NCBI RefSeq assembly: GCF_008973465.1
Contig: NZ_WBXN01000004.1
Span: forward strand, 5,124,501 to 5,188,500
Reading direction: 5' to 3'
Length of the DNA: 64,000 bases
From: Streptomyces sp. SS1-1
Lineage (GTDB): Bacteria > Actinomycetota > Actinomycetes > Streptomycetales > Streptomycetaceae
The stretch's first letter is position 1. Each line of letters opens with the position of its first letter. Of the stretch, positions 26,043 to 33,728 are shown in pieces. A model generated the notes under the pieces. It searched no databases and was not told the DNA's origin. It was given only the letters and a program-made list of their open reading frames with translations. The position numbers were made by a program, and so were the translations under genes.

Positions 26043-26828
26043 GTGTCCACGCCCAAGAAGAACGCAGCGGACAACCAGGCCTCGTCCCACACGCTGTTGG
26101 AAGGGCGGCTCGGGTACAAACTCGAGTCCGCCCTTCTGGTGCGTGCGCTGACCCACCGTTCCTACGCGTACGAGAACGGCGGTCTGCCCACCAACGAGCG
26201 GCTGGAGTTCCTCGGGGACTCCGTGCTCGGCCTGGTGGTCACGGACACGCTGTACCGCACCCACCCCGATCTGCCGGAGGGCCAGCTGGCCAAGCTCCGG
26301 GCCGCGGTGGTCAACTCGCGCGCGCTGGCGGAGGTGGGCCGCGGGCTCGACCTGGGCGCCTTCATCCGGCTCGGCCGCGGTGAAGAGGGCACGGGTGGCC
26401 GGGACAAGGCATCCATCCTCGCCGACACCCTGGAAGCGGTGATCGGCGCGGTCTATCTCGACCAGGGCCTCGACTCGGCGGCGGAGCTGGTGCACCGCCT
26501 GTTCGACCCCCTGATCGAGAAGTCCTCGAACCTCGGTGCCGGCCTGGACTGGAAGACCAGTCTCCAGGAGCTCACCGCGACCGAAGGGCTCGGCGTCCCC
26601 GAGTACCTGGTCACGGAGACCGGCCCCGACCACGAGAAGACCTTCACTGCTGCCGCCCGCGTCGGAGGCGTCTCGTACGGCACCGGCACCGGCCGCAGCA
26701 AGAAGGAGGCGGAGCAGCAGGCCGCCGAGTCCGCGTGGCGGTCCATCAAGGCCGCGGCGGACGAGCGCGCCAAGGAGGCGGCGAACGCCGCCGCCGAACC
26801 CGACGCCGACGCGTCGGCCTCCGCCTGA
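26043..26828 (+). CDS. rnc: Ribonuclease III (AbsB)
   Basis: The 261-residue enzyme cleaves double-stranded RNA. It has the RNase III signature [15 protein letters not shown] (about 46-60), the second acidic site [13 protein letters not shown], and a C-terminal dsRBD ([14 protein letters not shown] to [13 protein letters not shown]). An Ala/Glu-rich tail follows. In S. coelicolor the orthologue is AbsB, a global antibiotic regulator (family knowledge). GTG 26043 was chosen with GAGAGG just upstream; GTG 26031 is also possible. A 17-bp terminator follows. Confidence 0.95.
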   Translation: MSTPKKNAADNQASSHTLLEGRLGYKLESALLVRALTHRSYAYENGGLPTNERLEFLGDSVLGLVVTDTLYRTHPDLPEGQLAKLRAAVVNSRALAEVGRGLDLGAFIRLGRGEEGTGGRDKASILADTLEAVIGAVYLDQGLDSAAELVHRLFDPLIEKSSNLGAGLDWKTSLQELTATEGLGVPEYLVTETGPDHEKTFTAAARVGGVSYGTGTGRSKKEAEQQAAESAWRSIKAAADERAKEAANAAAEPDADASASA

Positions 26829-26842
26829 CCGAACAGCGCGAT

Positions 26843-26878
26843 CCGAGCGCCCGTCCCGGCCCCGGGACGGGCGCTCGG
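26843..26878 (+). terminator. rnc terminator
   Basis: The 17-bp perfect stem CCGAGCGCCCGTCCCGG (26843-26859) pairs with its complement at 26862-26878 with a CC loop. It is 14 nt after the rnc stop and separates rnc from mutM. Confidence 0.85.
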
Positions 26879-26909
26879 CCCGTGTCCGCACGGGGTGGAG
26901 AGGGAGAGC

Positions 26910-27770
26910 ATGCCCGAGTTGCCCGAGGTCGAGGTCGTCCGGCGTGGCCTGGAGCGGTGGGTCGCCCACCGCACGGTCGCCGACGCCGAGGTGCTGCACC
27001 CGCGTGCCGTGCGCCGGCATGTCGCGGGCGCCGACGACTTCACGCACCGCCTCGAAGGCCACCGCGTCGGCGTCCCCAGCCGGCGCGGCAAGTATCTGTG
27101 GCTGCCGCTCGCGGACACCGGCCAGGCGATCCTGGCGCACCTCGGCATGAGCGGCCAGCTCCTGGTGCAGCCGCACACCGCTCCCGCGGAGAAGCACCTG
27201 CGCATCCGCGTGCGCTTCGCCGACGACCTCGGCACCGAACTCCGGTTCGTCGACCAGCGGACCTTCGGCGGCCTGTCGCTGCACGACACCACCCCCGACG
27301 GCCTGCCCGACGTCATCGCGCACATCGCCCGCGACCCGCTCGACCCGCTCTTCGACGACGAGGCGTTCCACCAGTCGCTGCGGCGCCGGCGCACGACCGT
27401 GAAGCGGGCCCTGCTCGACCAGTCGCTGATCAGCGGCGTCGGCAACATCTACGCGGACGAGGCCCTGTGGCGGGCCCGGCTGCACTACGACCGCCCGACG
27501 GCGACCCTCACCCGTCCGCGCACACTGGAACTGCTGGGCCACGCGCGGGACGTGATGAACGCGGCCCTCGCGGTCGGCGGCACCAGCTTCGACAGCCTCT
27601 ACGTCAACGTCAACGGCGAGTCCGGCTACTTCGACCGCTCGCTCGACGCGTACGGGCGTGAGGGCCTGCCCTGCAAGCGGTGCGGCACGCCCATGCGGCG
27701 CCGGCCCTGGATGAACCGGTCCAGCTACTTCTGCCCCAGGTGTCAGAGGGTGCCGCGCGTCTCGTCGTAG
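26910..27770 (+). CDS. mutM: Formamidopyrimidine-DNA glycosylase
   Basis: The 286-residue base-excision enzyme removes 8-oxoguanine and FaPy. The mature N-terminus [14 protein letters not shown] supplies the catalytic P2 and E3, [14 protein letters not shown] is the helix-two-turn-helix, and the C-terminal zinc finger is [10 protein letters not shown] ... FCPRCQ. ATG 26910 must be the start because the proline has to be residue 2. Its last 28 nt overlap the end of the convergent HxlR gene. Confidence 0.97.
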   Translation: MPELPEVEVVRRGLERWVAHRTVADAEVLHPRAVRRHVAGADDFTHRLEGHRVGVPSRRGKYLWLPLADTGQAILAHLGMSGQLLVQPHTAPAEKHLRIRVRFADDLGTELRFVDQRTFGGLSLHDTTPDGLPDVIAHIARDPLDPLFDDEAFHQSLRRRRTTVKRALLDQSLISGVGNIYADEALWRARLHYDRPTATLTRPRTLELLGHARDVMNAALAVGGTSFDSLYVNVNGESGYFDRSLDAYGREGLPCKRCGTPMRRRPWMNRSSYFCPRCQRVPRVSS

Positions 27771-28144
27771 GTCCGCCGTGCGTCGAGCACGTCGTCCATC
27801 CGCCCCTCCACGAACTGGATGAGGCTCATCAGCCGCTCGGCCACGCCGCGGCCCAGCGCCGTCAGCTCGTAGTCCACGCGCGGCGGATTCGTCGGCTGCG
27901 CCTCCCTGTGCACCAGGCCGTCGCGCTCCAGCGCGTGCAGCGTCTGGGACAGCATCTTCTCGCTGACCCCGTCGACCCTGCGCCGCAGCTCGTTGAACCG
28001 CAGCGACCCCTCGTACAGGGCGCCCAGCGTGAGCCCGCCCCACCGCCCCGTGACGTGCTCCAGCGTGCCGCGCGAGGGACAGGTCCTGGCGAACACGTTG
28101 TACGGAAGGTCCTGCTCCGCCGTGCGTTCCTGGGTGCTCTCCAT
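27743..28144 (-). CDS. HxlR-family transcriptional regulator
   Basis: The 133-residue winged-helix protein has [20 protein letters not shown] (about 37-56) and the recognition segment [20 protein letters not shown], then [10 protein letters not shown] as the wing. It contains one Cys (CPSRG, about residue 22) at the position used for redox sensing in some HxlR proteins. ATG 28144 was chosen over a start 22 residues earlier because the extra part is unlike the family. It overlaps mutM tail to tail by 28 nt. There is no divergent oxidoreductase target next to it. Confidence 0.9.
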   Translation of the reverse strand: MESTQERTAEQDLPYNVFARTCPSRGTLEHVTGRWGGLTLGALYEGSLRFNELRRRVDGVSEKMLSQTLHALERDGLVHREAQPTNPPRVDYELTALGRGVAERLMSLIQFVEGRMDDVLDARRTYDETRGTL

Positions 28145-28204
28145 GCGGACAGCGTACTCGCATACAGCGCTGGTGAGGCGTGCGCGCTCTCCCCAGGCTT
28201 GCGC

Positions 28205-28225
28205 TTTCAAATAGTTAGTGCTTTC
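28205..28225. promoter_or_regulatory. AT-rich promoter/operator island upstream of hxlR
   Basis: A 21-nt stretch, TTTCAAATAGTTAGTGCTTTC, is far richer in A and T than its surroundings. It lies 61-81 nt upstream of the HxlR start. On the minus strand it reads with ACTAACTATTTG, similar to HxlR-type operators with a TAnnTA core. Autoregulation is inferred. Confidence 0.4.
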
Positions 28226-28299
28226 CTCTGGTCACTGGCTCCAGCGGGCACCTGAACGCTGACCACGAGCGGGTCCTGGAGGACGAACACGGGGTCCCG

Positions 28300-28779
28300 T
28301 CACGGCAGTTCGGTCAGGCGGGTGCGGGCCTTCTCGGCGATCACGGACCATGTGTCGTCGAGCAGGCGCACGAGCGCCGGCCGGGGTGTGCGCGGATGCC
28401 CCGCGACGGTCTGCCGCACCGCGTCATGCGGATCGCCGGCCAACCGGTTCAGCAGGGCGGGCGGGCAGTCACGTCGACCGGCCACCCGGTGACGTACCCG
28501 CCAGTCCGGATCCTCGACCAGCACCGCGAGGATCTCCAGTGGTGCCGTCCTGTTGTGGGCGGCCCAGAAATTCATGTCGGGACGGTCGCGCAGCAGGCTC
28601 CACCAGACGGGCAACGGCATGGCCGCCCAGGCGGAGCGCTCGTACTCCGCCGGGTTCGTACTCTCTCGCAGCCGGATGAACTCCTCGACGGAGGTGATCT
28701 CGGGGAAACGGTCGGCCATGCCCTCCATCCAACCCTCTGGCATCGGCGGAAGGCGCGGCGATTTCACCGTCGCCCCCAC
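28300..28779 (-). CDS. Small HEAT-like / variant leucine-rich repeat protein
   Basis: The 159-residue protein has repeated helical units of about 24 residues. Examples are MNFWAAHNRTAPLEILAVLV, WRVRHRVAGRRDCPPALLNR and AVRQTVAGHPRTPRPALVRL, all with an HNR/AGR turn and PxxLLxxL helix. This is the pattern of the leucine-rich repeat variant family of helical solenoids. No catalytic motif is present. GTG 28779 is taken as start; GTG 28767 with GGGTGGGGG upstream and ATG 28743 are alternatives. Function not known. Confidence 0.7.
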   Translation of the reverse strand: MGATVKSPRLPPMPEGWMEGMADRFPEITSVEEFIRLRESTNPAEYERSAWAAMPLPVWWSLLRDRPDMNFWAAHNRTAPLEILAVLVEDPDWRVRHRVAGRRDCPPALLNRLAGDPHDAVRQTVAGHPRTPRPALVRLLDDTWSVIAEKARTRLTELP

Positions 28780-28799
28780 CCGCCGGCCCTCATGGTGTG

Positions 28800-30182
28800 A
28801 TGATCGAAACCGTGATCGGCAAGGGGAGCGGGCGGGGCGGGCGGAGTGCGTGGGTCGGGATCGCGGCGAGCGCGTTGCCGCTGTATCTGACGATGATCGC
28901 CGCGTCGGCCGGAGCGCTCGTCGACACCGCCCTGTTGGGCCATCACGCCACCGCCGCGCTCGCCGCCTTCGCCGTCACGCTGGCCGTGTTCAGCCCGGCC
29001 ACCGCCACCGTGGCGGGCGCGCTGCGTGGGGTGATGCCGTTCGTCGCGCCCCGTAGGGACGATCCCGACCGGCTTCTGCCCGTCGTGCGCACCGGGATGT
29101 GGCTGGCGGTCGCGGTCGGTGGCCTCGGGGCGGCGGCCGTCGCGGCGGTGCCGTTGATCGGCCGGGCGACCGGGGTTCCCCGGACCACCCTCGACGCGTT
29201 GGGGAGCTTCCCCTATCTGCTGGCGGCGAGCGTGCTCGCCATCGCGGTCACCTCGGCGGCGACCTCCGTCCTGGTCGCCCTCGGACGCTCGACGTCGGTG
29301 ATGCGGGCCGGACTGCTCGGCACGGCCGCCTCGGCCACGCTGTCGGTCCTCCTCGTGGGCGGTCCGGGCCCGTTGCCGAGCCTCGGCCTGACCGGAGCGG
29401 GCATCGCGATGCTCGCCTCCAGCCTGATCACCGCCGTCGCCAACCACCTGGCCCTTCGCCGGTGCGCCGCGCTGGCCGGCCGCTCGCCGCGTCCGGGCCG
29501 GCCGGACCTGCGGCAGGTCTGGAAGGTGGGTGCCGTGGGCATCCCGCTCGCCGGCACTGTCCTCGTCAAGTTCGCCGTCCTGGGGGTACTGACGTTCGCC
29601 GCGGCCCGGATCGGGACGGACAGCGCGGCGGTGCACAGCGTCGGGATCTCCCTGGTCAACCTGATCTTCACGGCCGCGGTGGCGGTCGGCCAGGCCACCA
29701 TCCCCCTGGTCTCCGCGTTCGCGGAGGAGCGCGACAGCGCGAACATCCGGCGCAGCGTCCGGGCGGGGACGTGGCTGGCCCTGGCCGTCGTGGGGTGCGT
29801 CGGGACCGCGCTGATCGTGTTCAGCACGTGGGCCGTCCCGCTGTTCACCGGCGACGCCGCCCTCCGGCCGCAGATCACCGACCTCCTGCCGTGGGTGCTG
29901 GCCGTGGTCGTCACCGACGCCGCGCAGGCGGTCGTCGGCTTCGGTCTCATCGGCCTCAAGCGCACGGTGCCGAGCCTCGTGACGACCGCCGTCTGCTACG
30001 GAGTTCTCGCGGCGGTCGCCGCCCCGATCGCCACCGCGGGGGGCCTCACCGCCCTCTGGGCGGCCCTGGCCCTCGCCAACTTCCTCCAGACGGCCGGGAA
30101 GGCGTACTCCTTCCACCGCCACAGCGGGTACGACCACACGCCCAGCACCGCCGCCGGCGAGAAGGCCATGTCCGACCGGTGA
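28800..30182 (+). CDS. MATE-family efflux protein
   Basis: The 460-residue membrane protein has about 12 hydrophobic segments. It opens with AWVGIAASALPLYLTMIAAS and the MATE loop DTALLGHHATAALAAFAVTL (usual form DxxxVGxLG). The second half repeats the pattern (SAAVHSVGISLVNLIFTAAV). It probably exports cationic compounds using H+ or Na+ (family). It starts 20 nt from the divergent HEAT-like gene and is followed after 28 nt by an APH-type kinase. No Shine-Dalgarno is evident; GTG 28797 directly before the ATG could also be used. Confidence 0.88.
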   Translation: MIETVIGKGSGRGGRSAWVGIAASALPLYLTMIAASAGALVDTALLGHHATAALAAFAVTLAVFSPATATVAGALRGVMPFVAPRRDDPDRLLPVVRTGMWLAVAVGGLGAAAVAAVPLIGRATGVPRTTLDALGSFPYLLAASVLAIAVTSAATSVLVALGRSTSVMRAGLLGTAASATLSVLLVGGPGPLPSLGLTGAGIAMLASSLITAVANHLALRRCAALAGRSPRPGRPDLRQVWKVGAVGIPLAGTVLVKFAVLGVLTFAAARIGTDSAAVHSVGISLVNLIFTAAVAVGQATIPLVSAFAEERDSANIRRSVRAGTWLALAVVGCVGTALIVFSTWAVPLFTGDAALRPQITDLLPWVLAVVVTDAAQAVVGFGLIGLKRTVPSLVTTAVCYGVLAAVAAPIATAGGLTALWAALALANFLQTAGKAYSFHRHSGYDHTPSTAAGEKAMSDR

Positions 30183-30210
30183 GCCGTGCGCGCCGACTAC
30201 GATTCCCGTC

Positions 30211-30993
30211 ATGATCGAGGACGGTGAGTCGGCGCGCGGTGGCCTTTCGACGGTGCGCCGGGTGGGGGAGACCATTCTCCGGCCGTGGCGTGTGTGGACC
30301 CCGGCGGTGCGCGAACTGCTGCGCCACCTGGAGCAGGTGGGCTTCGTTGGCGCGCCCCGCGCTCTCGGCGACGGTCCCGTGGACGGCCACGAGGTGGTGT
30401 CCCTGCTGCGCGGCGAGGTCGGCCTGTACCCGTGGCCGCCGGCACTCCTCACGGACCAGGGCGTCACCCAACTCGGCCGATGGCTGCGCGAGTACCACGA
30501 CGCCGTACGCGACTTCCGTCCCTCGCCGGACGCCGTCTGGTGCGACCCGGAGGCCCGCTGGCGCCCCGGCCTGATCATCCGTCACGGCGACCTGACCACC
30601 TGGAACTCGGTCTGGGCCGACGACCGCCTGGTCGGCGTCATCGACTGGGACCTGGCCATCCCCGGCCACCCGCTGGACGATCTCGCACAACTCGCCTGGT
30701 ACAGCGTGCCGTTGCGGCTCCCCGAGCGTCAGCGCAAGGTCGGCTTCGGCGCGGACGGCGCGCCGTTGGCCCGACGGCTGCGGCTCCTGTGCGACGCCTA
30801 CGGCGCGGACCCGGCCGGCGTACTGGACGCGCTGGCCCGACTGCAACGAGACGAGACCGACCGGATAGCCCGCCTGGGCCCCCTCGGCGCGGACCCCTGG
30901 GCGGCCTTCCTGCGGCAGGACTTCATCCCGGACATCGAGGAGGAACGTACCTGGGCACTGGCCCACCGCGACCAACTCCTCGGCCACGCCTGA
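30211..30993 (+). CDS. Aminoglycoside phosphotransferase (APH)-family kinase
   Basis: The 260-residue protein keeps the catalytic loop IIRHGDLTTWNSVWADD (HGDxxxxN) and the metal motif VIDWDLAIPG (DxD-like, DW). The N-terminal lobe is short and starts at ATG 30211, 7 nt after a TACGAT -10 element, so it may be leaderless. The family includes antibiotic kinases, fructosamine and choline kinases, so the substrate is open. It follows a MATE exporter, so a drug-handling pair is possible but unproved. Confidence 0.85.
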   Translation: MIEDGESARGGLSTVRRVGETILRPWRVWTPAVRELLRHLEQVGFVGAPRALGDGPVDGHEVVSLLRGEVGLYPWPPALLTDQGVTQLGRWLREYHDAVRDFRPSPDAVWCDPEARWRPGLIIRHGDLTTWNSVWADDRLVGVIDWDLAIPGHPLDDLAQLAWYSVPLRLPERQRKVGFGADGAPLARRLRLLCDAYGADPAGVLDALARLQRDETDRIARLGPLGADPWAAFLRQDFIPDIEEERTWALAHRDQLLGHA

Positions 30994-31050
30994 GGCAGCA
31001 CAGCCAAAACCCGATGTCGCCCGGCAGGCCCGGGTGCCACACTGCGCGGT

Positions 31051-31313
31051 GTGACGCGACCGGAGATGACGGAACTGGACCATCATCGCCGGAGTGGTCC
31101 TCCTCCGTCCCGACGTGATGCCGGCCGGATGGACGGAGACGTACGAGGGCGCGTGCGGGCGCCTCGGCGTCGAACCCCGCCGGAGGGCTGGGCCCTGTGG
31201 AACACCTGGGGCGATCACGGCATGCCGGTGACCATGATCGTCACTGGCGTCGACATCACCGAGGGCCTGCTCGCGGGTCGGGCCGGCCGTGAGGAAGCGG
31301 ACCCGAGGTCGCC
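31051..31313 (+). pseudogene. Frameshifted remnant of a small unidentified gene
   Basis: Strong third-position G/C coding bias shifts between frames. One stretch near 31076-31177 reads TIIAGVVLLRPDVMPAGWTE, then the neighbouring frame from 31183 reads EGWALWNTWGDHGMPVTMIV. A possible start ATG at 31066 (MTELD) is in yet another phase relative to the first stretch. No single frame covers the region, so at least one and probably two indels are implied. The product was not recognised. It ends against the convergent CAP-domain gene. Confidence 0.4.
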
Positions 31314-32456
31314 TCAGTACCCGAAGTCCTGCGTCCACCAGGGCCCGCCCGCGCCCATGTGGACGCCGACTCCCAGGGTCTTGAAGTCGCAGTTCAGGAT
31401 GTTGGCCTTGTGGCCGGGGCTGTTCATCCAGGCTTCCATGACCGCCGCCGCGTCCGCCTGGCCGCGGGCTATGTTCTCGCCGCCGAGGTCCGTGACGCCG
31501 GCCTTCGCCGCGCGGTCCCACGGGGAGGCGCCGCTCGGGTCGGTGTGGTCGAAGAAGCCGCGCTGGGCCATGTCCTCGCTGAAGTCCTGCGCCAGGTCGG
31601 CCAGGGCGCTGTTGGCGGCCAGCGGGGTGCAGCCCACCTGGGCGCGCTCGTCGTTGACCAGCCGCAGGACCTCCGCCGCGGCGGCCGCCTCCGCGGACAC
31701 CGTCACCGGGGCGCTGGTGCGCTCCTCGGCCTTCGGGGGCGTCGCCGGCTTCTCGGGCGCCTTGGTCGCCGTACGCGACGGCGTCTCCTTCGGCTTCTCG
31801 CTCGGCGTGGCCGACGGCTTCTTCGACGGCGTCTTCGTCGGCGCGGACGACGTGGTGGACGGAGCGGGCGAGGTGGGCCGCTCGGCGTCACGGCTCGTCG
31901 TGCCGCCGCTCTCGTGGCTCTCCGCGCTGCCCGACGTACCGCCCAGCTCGTTGGGCGCGTTGGTCGGGCTGTCGGCGGACTGCACCCGGTCGGTGCCGTT
32001 GCCGCCGCCGAGCTGGTAGTTGTCGATGCCGGGCACCACACCGGTGGCGACGGCGACCGTGCCCAGCGCCACCGCGGCCGACACGCCCAGCAGTCCGGTC
32101 TTCACCGGGGCCGGGCCCTTCTTCTTGCGGCGGCGGTGCGAGCCGCCCGGCAGCCGGCTGCCGGCGTCGGGCGTGAAGCCCTCGCCGTGGAAGGCGGTGG
32201 TCTCGTCGCCCGGGAAGGTGGTCGTCGCGGTGAGCCGGTCGTAGCCCTCGTCCGTCGCGAAGAGGTAGGCGTCGCTCGCCGCGTAGGCCTCGGCGTACGC
32301 CTCCGGGTTCAGGTAGGGCGCGATGCCCATGGTGGGCCGGTCGCCCTGGGGGTTGAGCGGGTCGTCGCCGTGCGTGTACGAGCCGTCCGTGTGTGTGCCC
32401 CCCGCGGCGCGGCCCGTGGCGGCGCGGCCGGCGGCGGAGCGTCGGTGGCGTCCCAT
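31314..32456 (-). CDS. Membrane-anchored CAP/SCP-domain protein
   Basis: The 380-residue protein has a cytoplasmic N-terminus of about 115 residues ending in a basic RRRKKKG, then one membrane span (TGLLGVSAAVALGTVAVATG). A long Ser/Thr/Pro/Lys-rich wall-spanning linker follows. The C-terminal CAP domain (about 255-380) has LRLVNDERAQVGCTPLA, FFDHTDPSG, GENIARG and the conserved AWMNSPGHKANIL. The CAP active-site histidines and glutamate are present. Extracellular CAP proteins of this type have no settled biochemical role. A 26-bp inverted repeat lies upstream. Confidence 0.9.
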   Translation of the reverse strand: MGRHRRSAAGRAATGRAAGGTHTDGSYTHGDDPLNPQGDRPTMGIAPYLNPEAYAEAYAASDAYLFATDEGYDRLTATTTFPGDETTAFHGEGFTPDAGSRLPGGSHRRRKKKGPAPVKTGLLGVSAAVALGTVAVATGVVPGIDNYQLGGGNGTDRVQSADSPTNAPNELGGTSGSAESHESGGTTSRDAERPTSPAPSTTSSAPTKTPSKKPSATPSEKPKETPSRTATKAPEKPATPPKAEERTSAPVTVSAEAAAAAEVLRLVNDERAQVGCTPLAANSALADLAQDFSEDMAQRGFFDHTDPSGASPWDRAAKAGVTDLGGENIARGQADAAAVMEAWMNSPGHKANILNCDFKTLGVGVHMGAGGPWWTQDFGY

Positions 32457-32496
32457 GTCCTGGCCTTCCTGGTCCCTGCGGTCTTCATGCCCTCAC

Positions 32497-32522
32497 GAAA
32501 CTCACACGATCAGGTGAGTTTC
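32497..32522. promoter_or_regulatory. Perfect 9-8-9 inverted repeat upstream of the CAP-domain gene
   Basis: GAAACTCAC (32497-32505) and GTGAGTTTC (32514-32522) are separated by 8 nt and lie 41-66 bp before the CAP gene start, in the divergent region with acyP. Arm spacing fits a dimeric repressor or activator site. The partner is unknown. Confidence 0.55.
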
Positions 32523-32608
32523 ACATGAGATTCATTGGGTCGGGACGGTACCGCATGGCGCCAGGGGAGGACGTGCCCCGAGGGACATTGGCCCGTTAGG
32601 TTGCAGTC

Positions 32609-32890
32609 ATGAGTGAGGATGTGCGGTTGGTCGCCTGGGTGCGTGGACGGGTCCAGGGTGTGGGTTTTCGCTGGTTCACGCGGGCCAAGGCGCTCGAGAT
32701 CGGCGGCCTGAGTGGTTTTGCTCTCAATTTGGAGGACGGTCGCGTCCAGGTGGTCGCCGAAGGCCCCCGCAAGGGTTGCGAAGGACTGCTCGACTGGCTC
32801 CAGGGAGCCGACACGCCCGGGCGGGTGGACGGCGTCACCGAGATCTGGGACACACCCCGCGGCGGCTACGACGGCTTCGCCATCCGGTGA
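32609..32890 (+). CDS. acyP: Acylphosphatase
   Basis: The 93-residue enzyme has the signature [13 protein letters not shown] with catalytic Arg and the second motif [18 protein letters not shown] with the catalytic Asn. Length is standard. ATG 32609 has no Shine-Dalgarno and lies 6 nt after a TAGGTT hexamer, which suggests a leaderless transcript. A terminator follows 49 nt downstream. It is conserved just upstream of smc in Streptomyces (from memory). Confidence 0.96.
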   Translation: MSEDVRLVAWVRGRVQGVGFRWFTRAKALEIGGLSGFALNLEDGRVQVVAEGPRKGCEGLLDWLQGADTPGRVDGVTEIWDTPRGGYDGFAIR

Positions 32891-32939
32891 TCGACGGGCC
32901 GCGCGCCGCCCCCGCGGAAGCGGAGGGACATGCCACCGG

Positions 32940-32968
32940 CACCTGCCCGAAGCAGAAAGGGGCAGGTG
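32940..32968 (+). terminator. acyP terminator
   Basis: CACCTGCCC (32940-32948) pairs perfectly with GGGCAGGTG (32960-32968) around an 11-nt loop, followed by GTTG. It lies 49 nt after the acyP stop. Confidence 0.65.
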
Positions 32969-33271
32969 GTTGCCAAGAAGCGCGCGTAGTGGCAAGCTCC
33001 GCTCTCACGGTGATCGTCACGCCCCCAGGGCCCCGCAGGAGTCGCCACGCGCCGCCGTCCGGCCGTGTGCCCCCGGGTTCGCCCGCCAATACGGGGCGTG
33101 ATCGTGTTGACCGTCAAACTTTTTGGTGAGACGCTGAAAGTCCCCGCGCACCTCAGCTGTTTGGCGTGGCTGAACGGCAGTACAACTCAAGCCCGTCAAG
33201 CATCCACGGGTGCGAATCCCTCACGACCCACACCGCATCGGTCGGTCACTCAGTGTGGAGGACCATCCATC
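32969..33271 (+). other. 303-nt non-coding region upstream of the small coiled-coil gene
   Basis: No frame here has convincing codon bias. TTGACC at about 33108 with AAACTTTTTGG just after it is a locally AT-rich, promoter-like patch. GTGTGGAGG near 33253-33261 is the ribosome site of the next gene, so the mRNA leader could be over 100 nt. No riboswitch fold was recognised. Confidence 0.4.
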
Positions 33272-33475
33272 ATGGCAAAGGCGCTTCTCGGTTACGTCGG
33301 CGGCTCCGACCCGCGACTCCTCGCCGAGATGCGACGGCTCCAGCAGCGTGTCCAGGACCTGGAATCCGAGCTCGTACGGATCCAGGCCGAGAACGAGGCG
33401 CTGACGGCTGCCGCTTCTCACGACAGGATCATGGAGAGCATCGACGCACACCAGGCGGAGCCTGCGCTCACCTGA
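33272..33475 (+). CDS. Small conserved coiled-coil protein
   Basis: The 67-residue protein starts MAKALLGYVGGSDPRLLAEM and continues as one amphipathic coiled coil (RRLQQRVQDLESELVRIQAE) with a short acidic end. It is well conserved upstream of smc in Streptomyces (from memory), but I know no function. ATG 33272 follows TGGAGG by 10 nt. A textbook terminator lies 101 nt downstream, so it forms its own transcript. Confidence 0.85.
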   Translation: MAKALLGYVGGSDPRLLAEMRRLQQRVQDLESELVRIQAENEALTAAASHDRIMESIDAHQAEPALT

Positions 33476-33575
33476 TCACTGCATCGCTCCACGAAAGCAC
33501 GGCAGTGGTCGGGCGGCCCGTATCCAACCGCTCGGCAGTTGTCGGACGACTGGGCTTCCAGTTGTCAGAAATTGC

Positions 33576-33597
33576 AAGGGACGCTTCGGCGTCCCTT
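33576..33597 (+). terminator. Canonical intrinsic terminator before smc
   Basis: AAGGGACGC (33576-33584), a TTCG loop and GCGTCCCTT (33589-33597) are followed by CTTTCTTTC. It is among the most classical stem-plus-T-tract terminators in the window. Confidence 0.9.
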
Positions 33598-33728
33598 CTT
33601 TCTTTCCCCCCGCCTTATTGCCCCGCGCATCCTTTCACCTTCTTCAACGTCTGGTGTGCCCTCGGCGTTCACCGGCGAAACCGCACGTTCATGGAGCGAG
33701 ACATCCCCGGACGGTAGAGTCCGGCGGC

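Noticed and set aside
33065-33271. N-terminal extension of the small coiled-coil gene upstream of smc
   Set aside because: The frame is open but has poor codon bias, and GTGTGGAGG marks a start at 33272.
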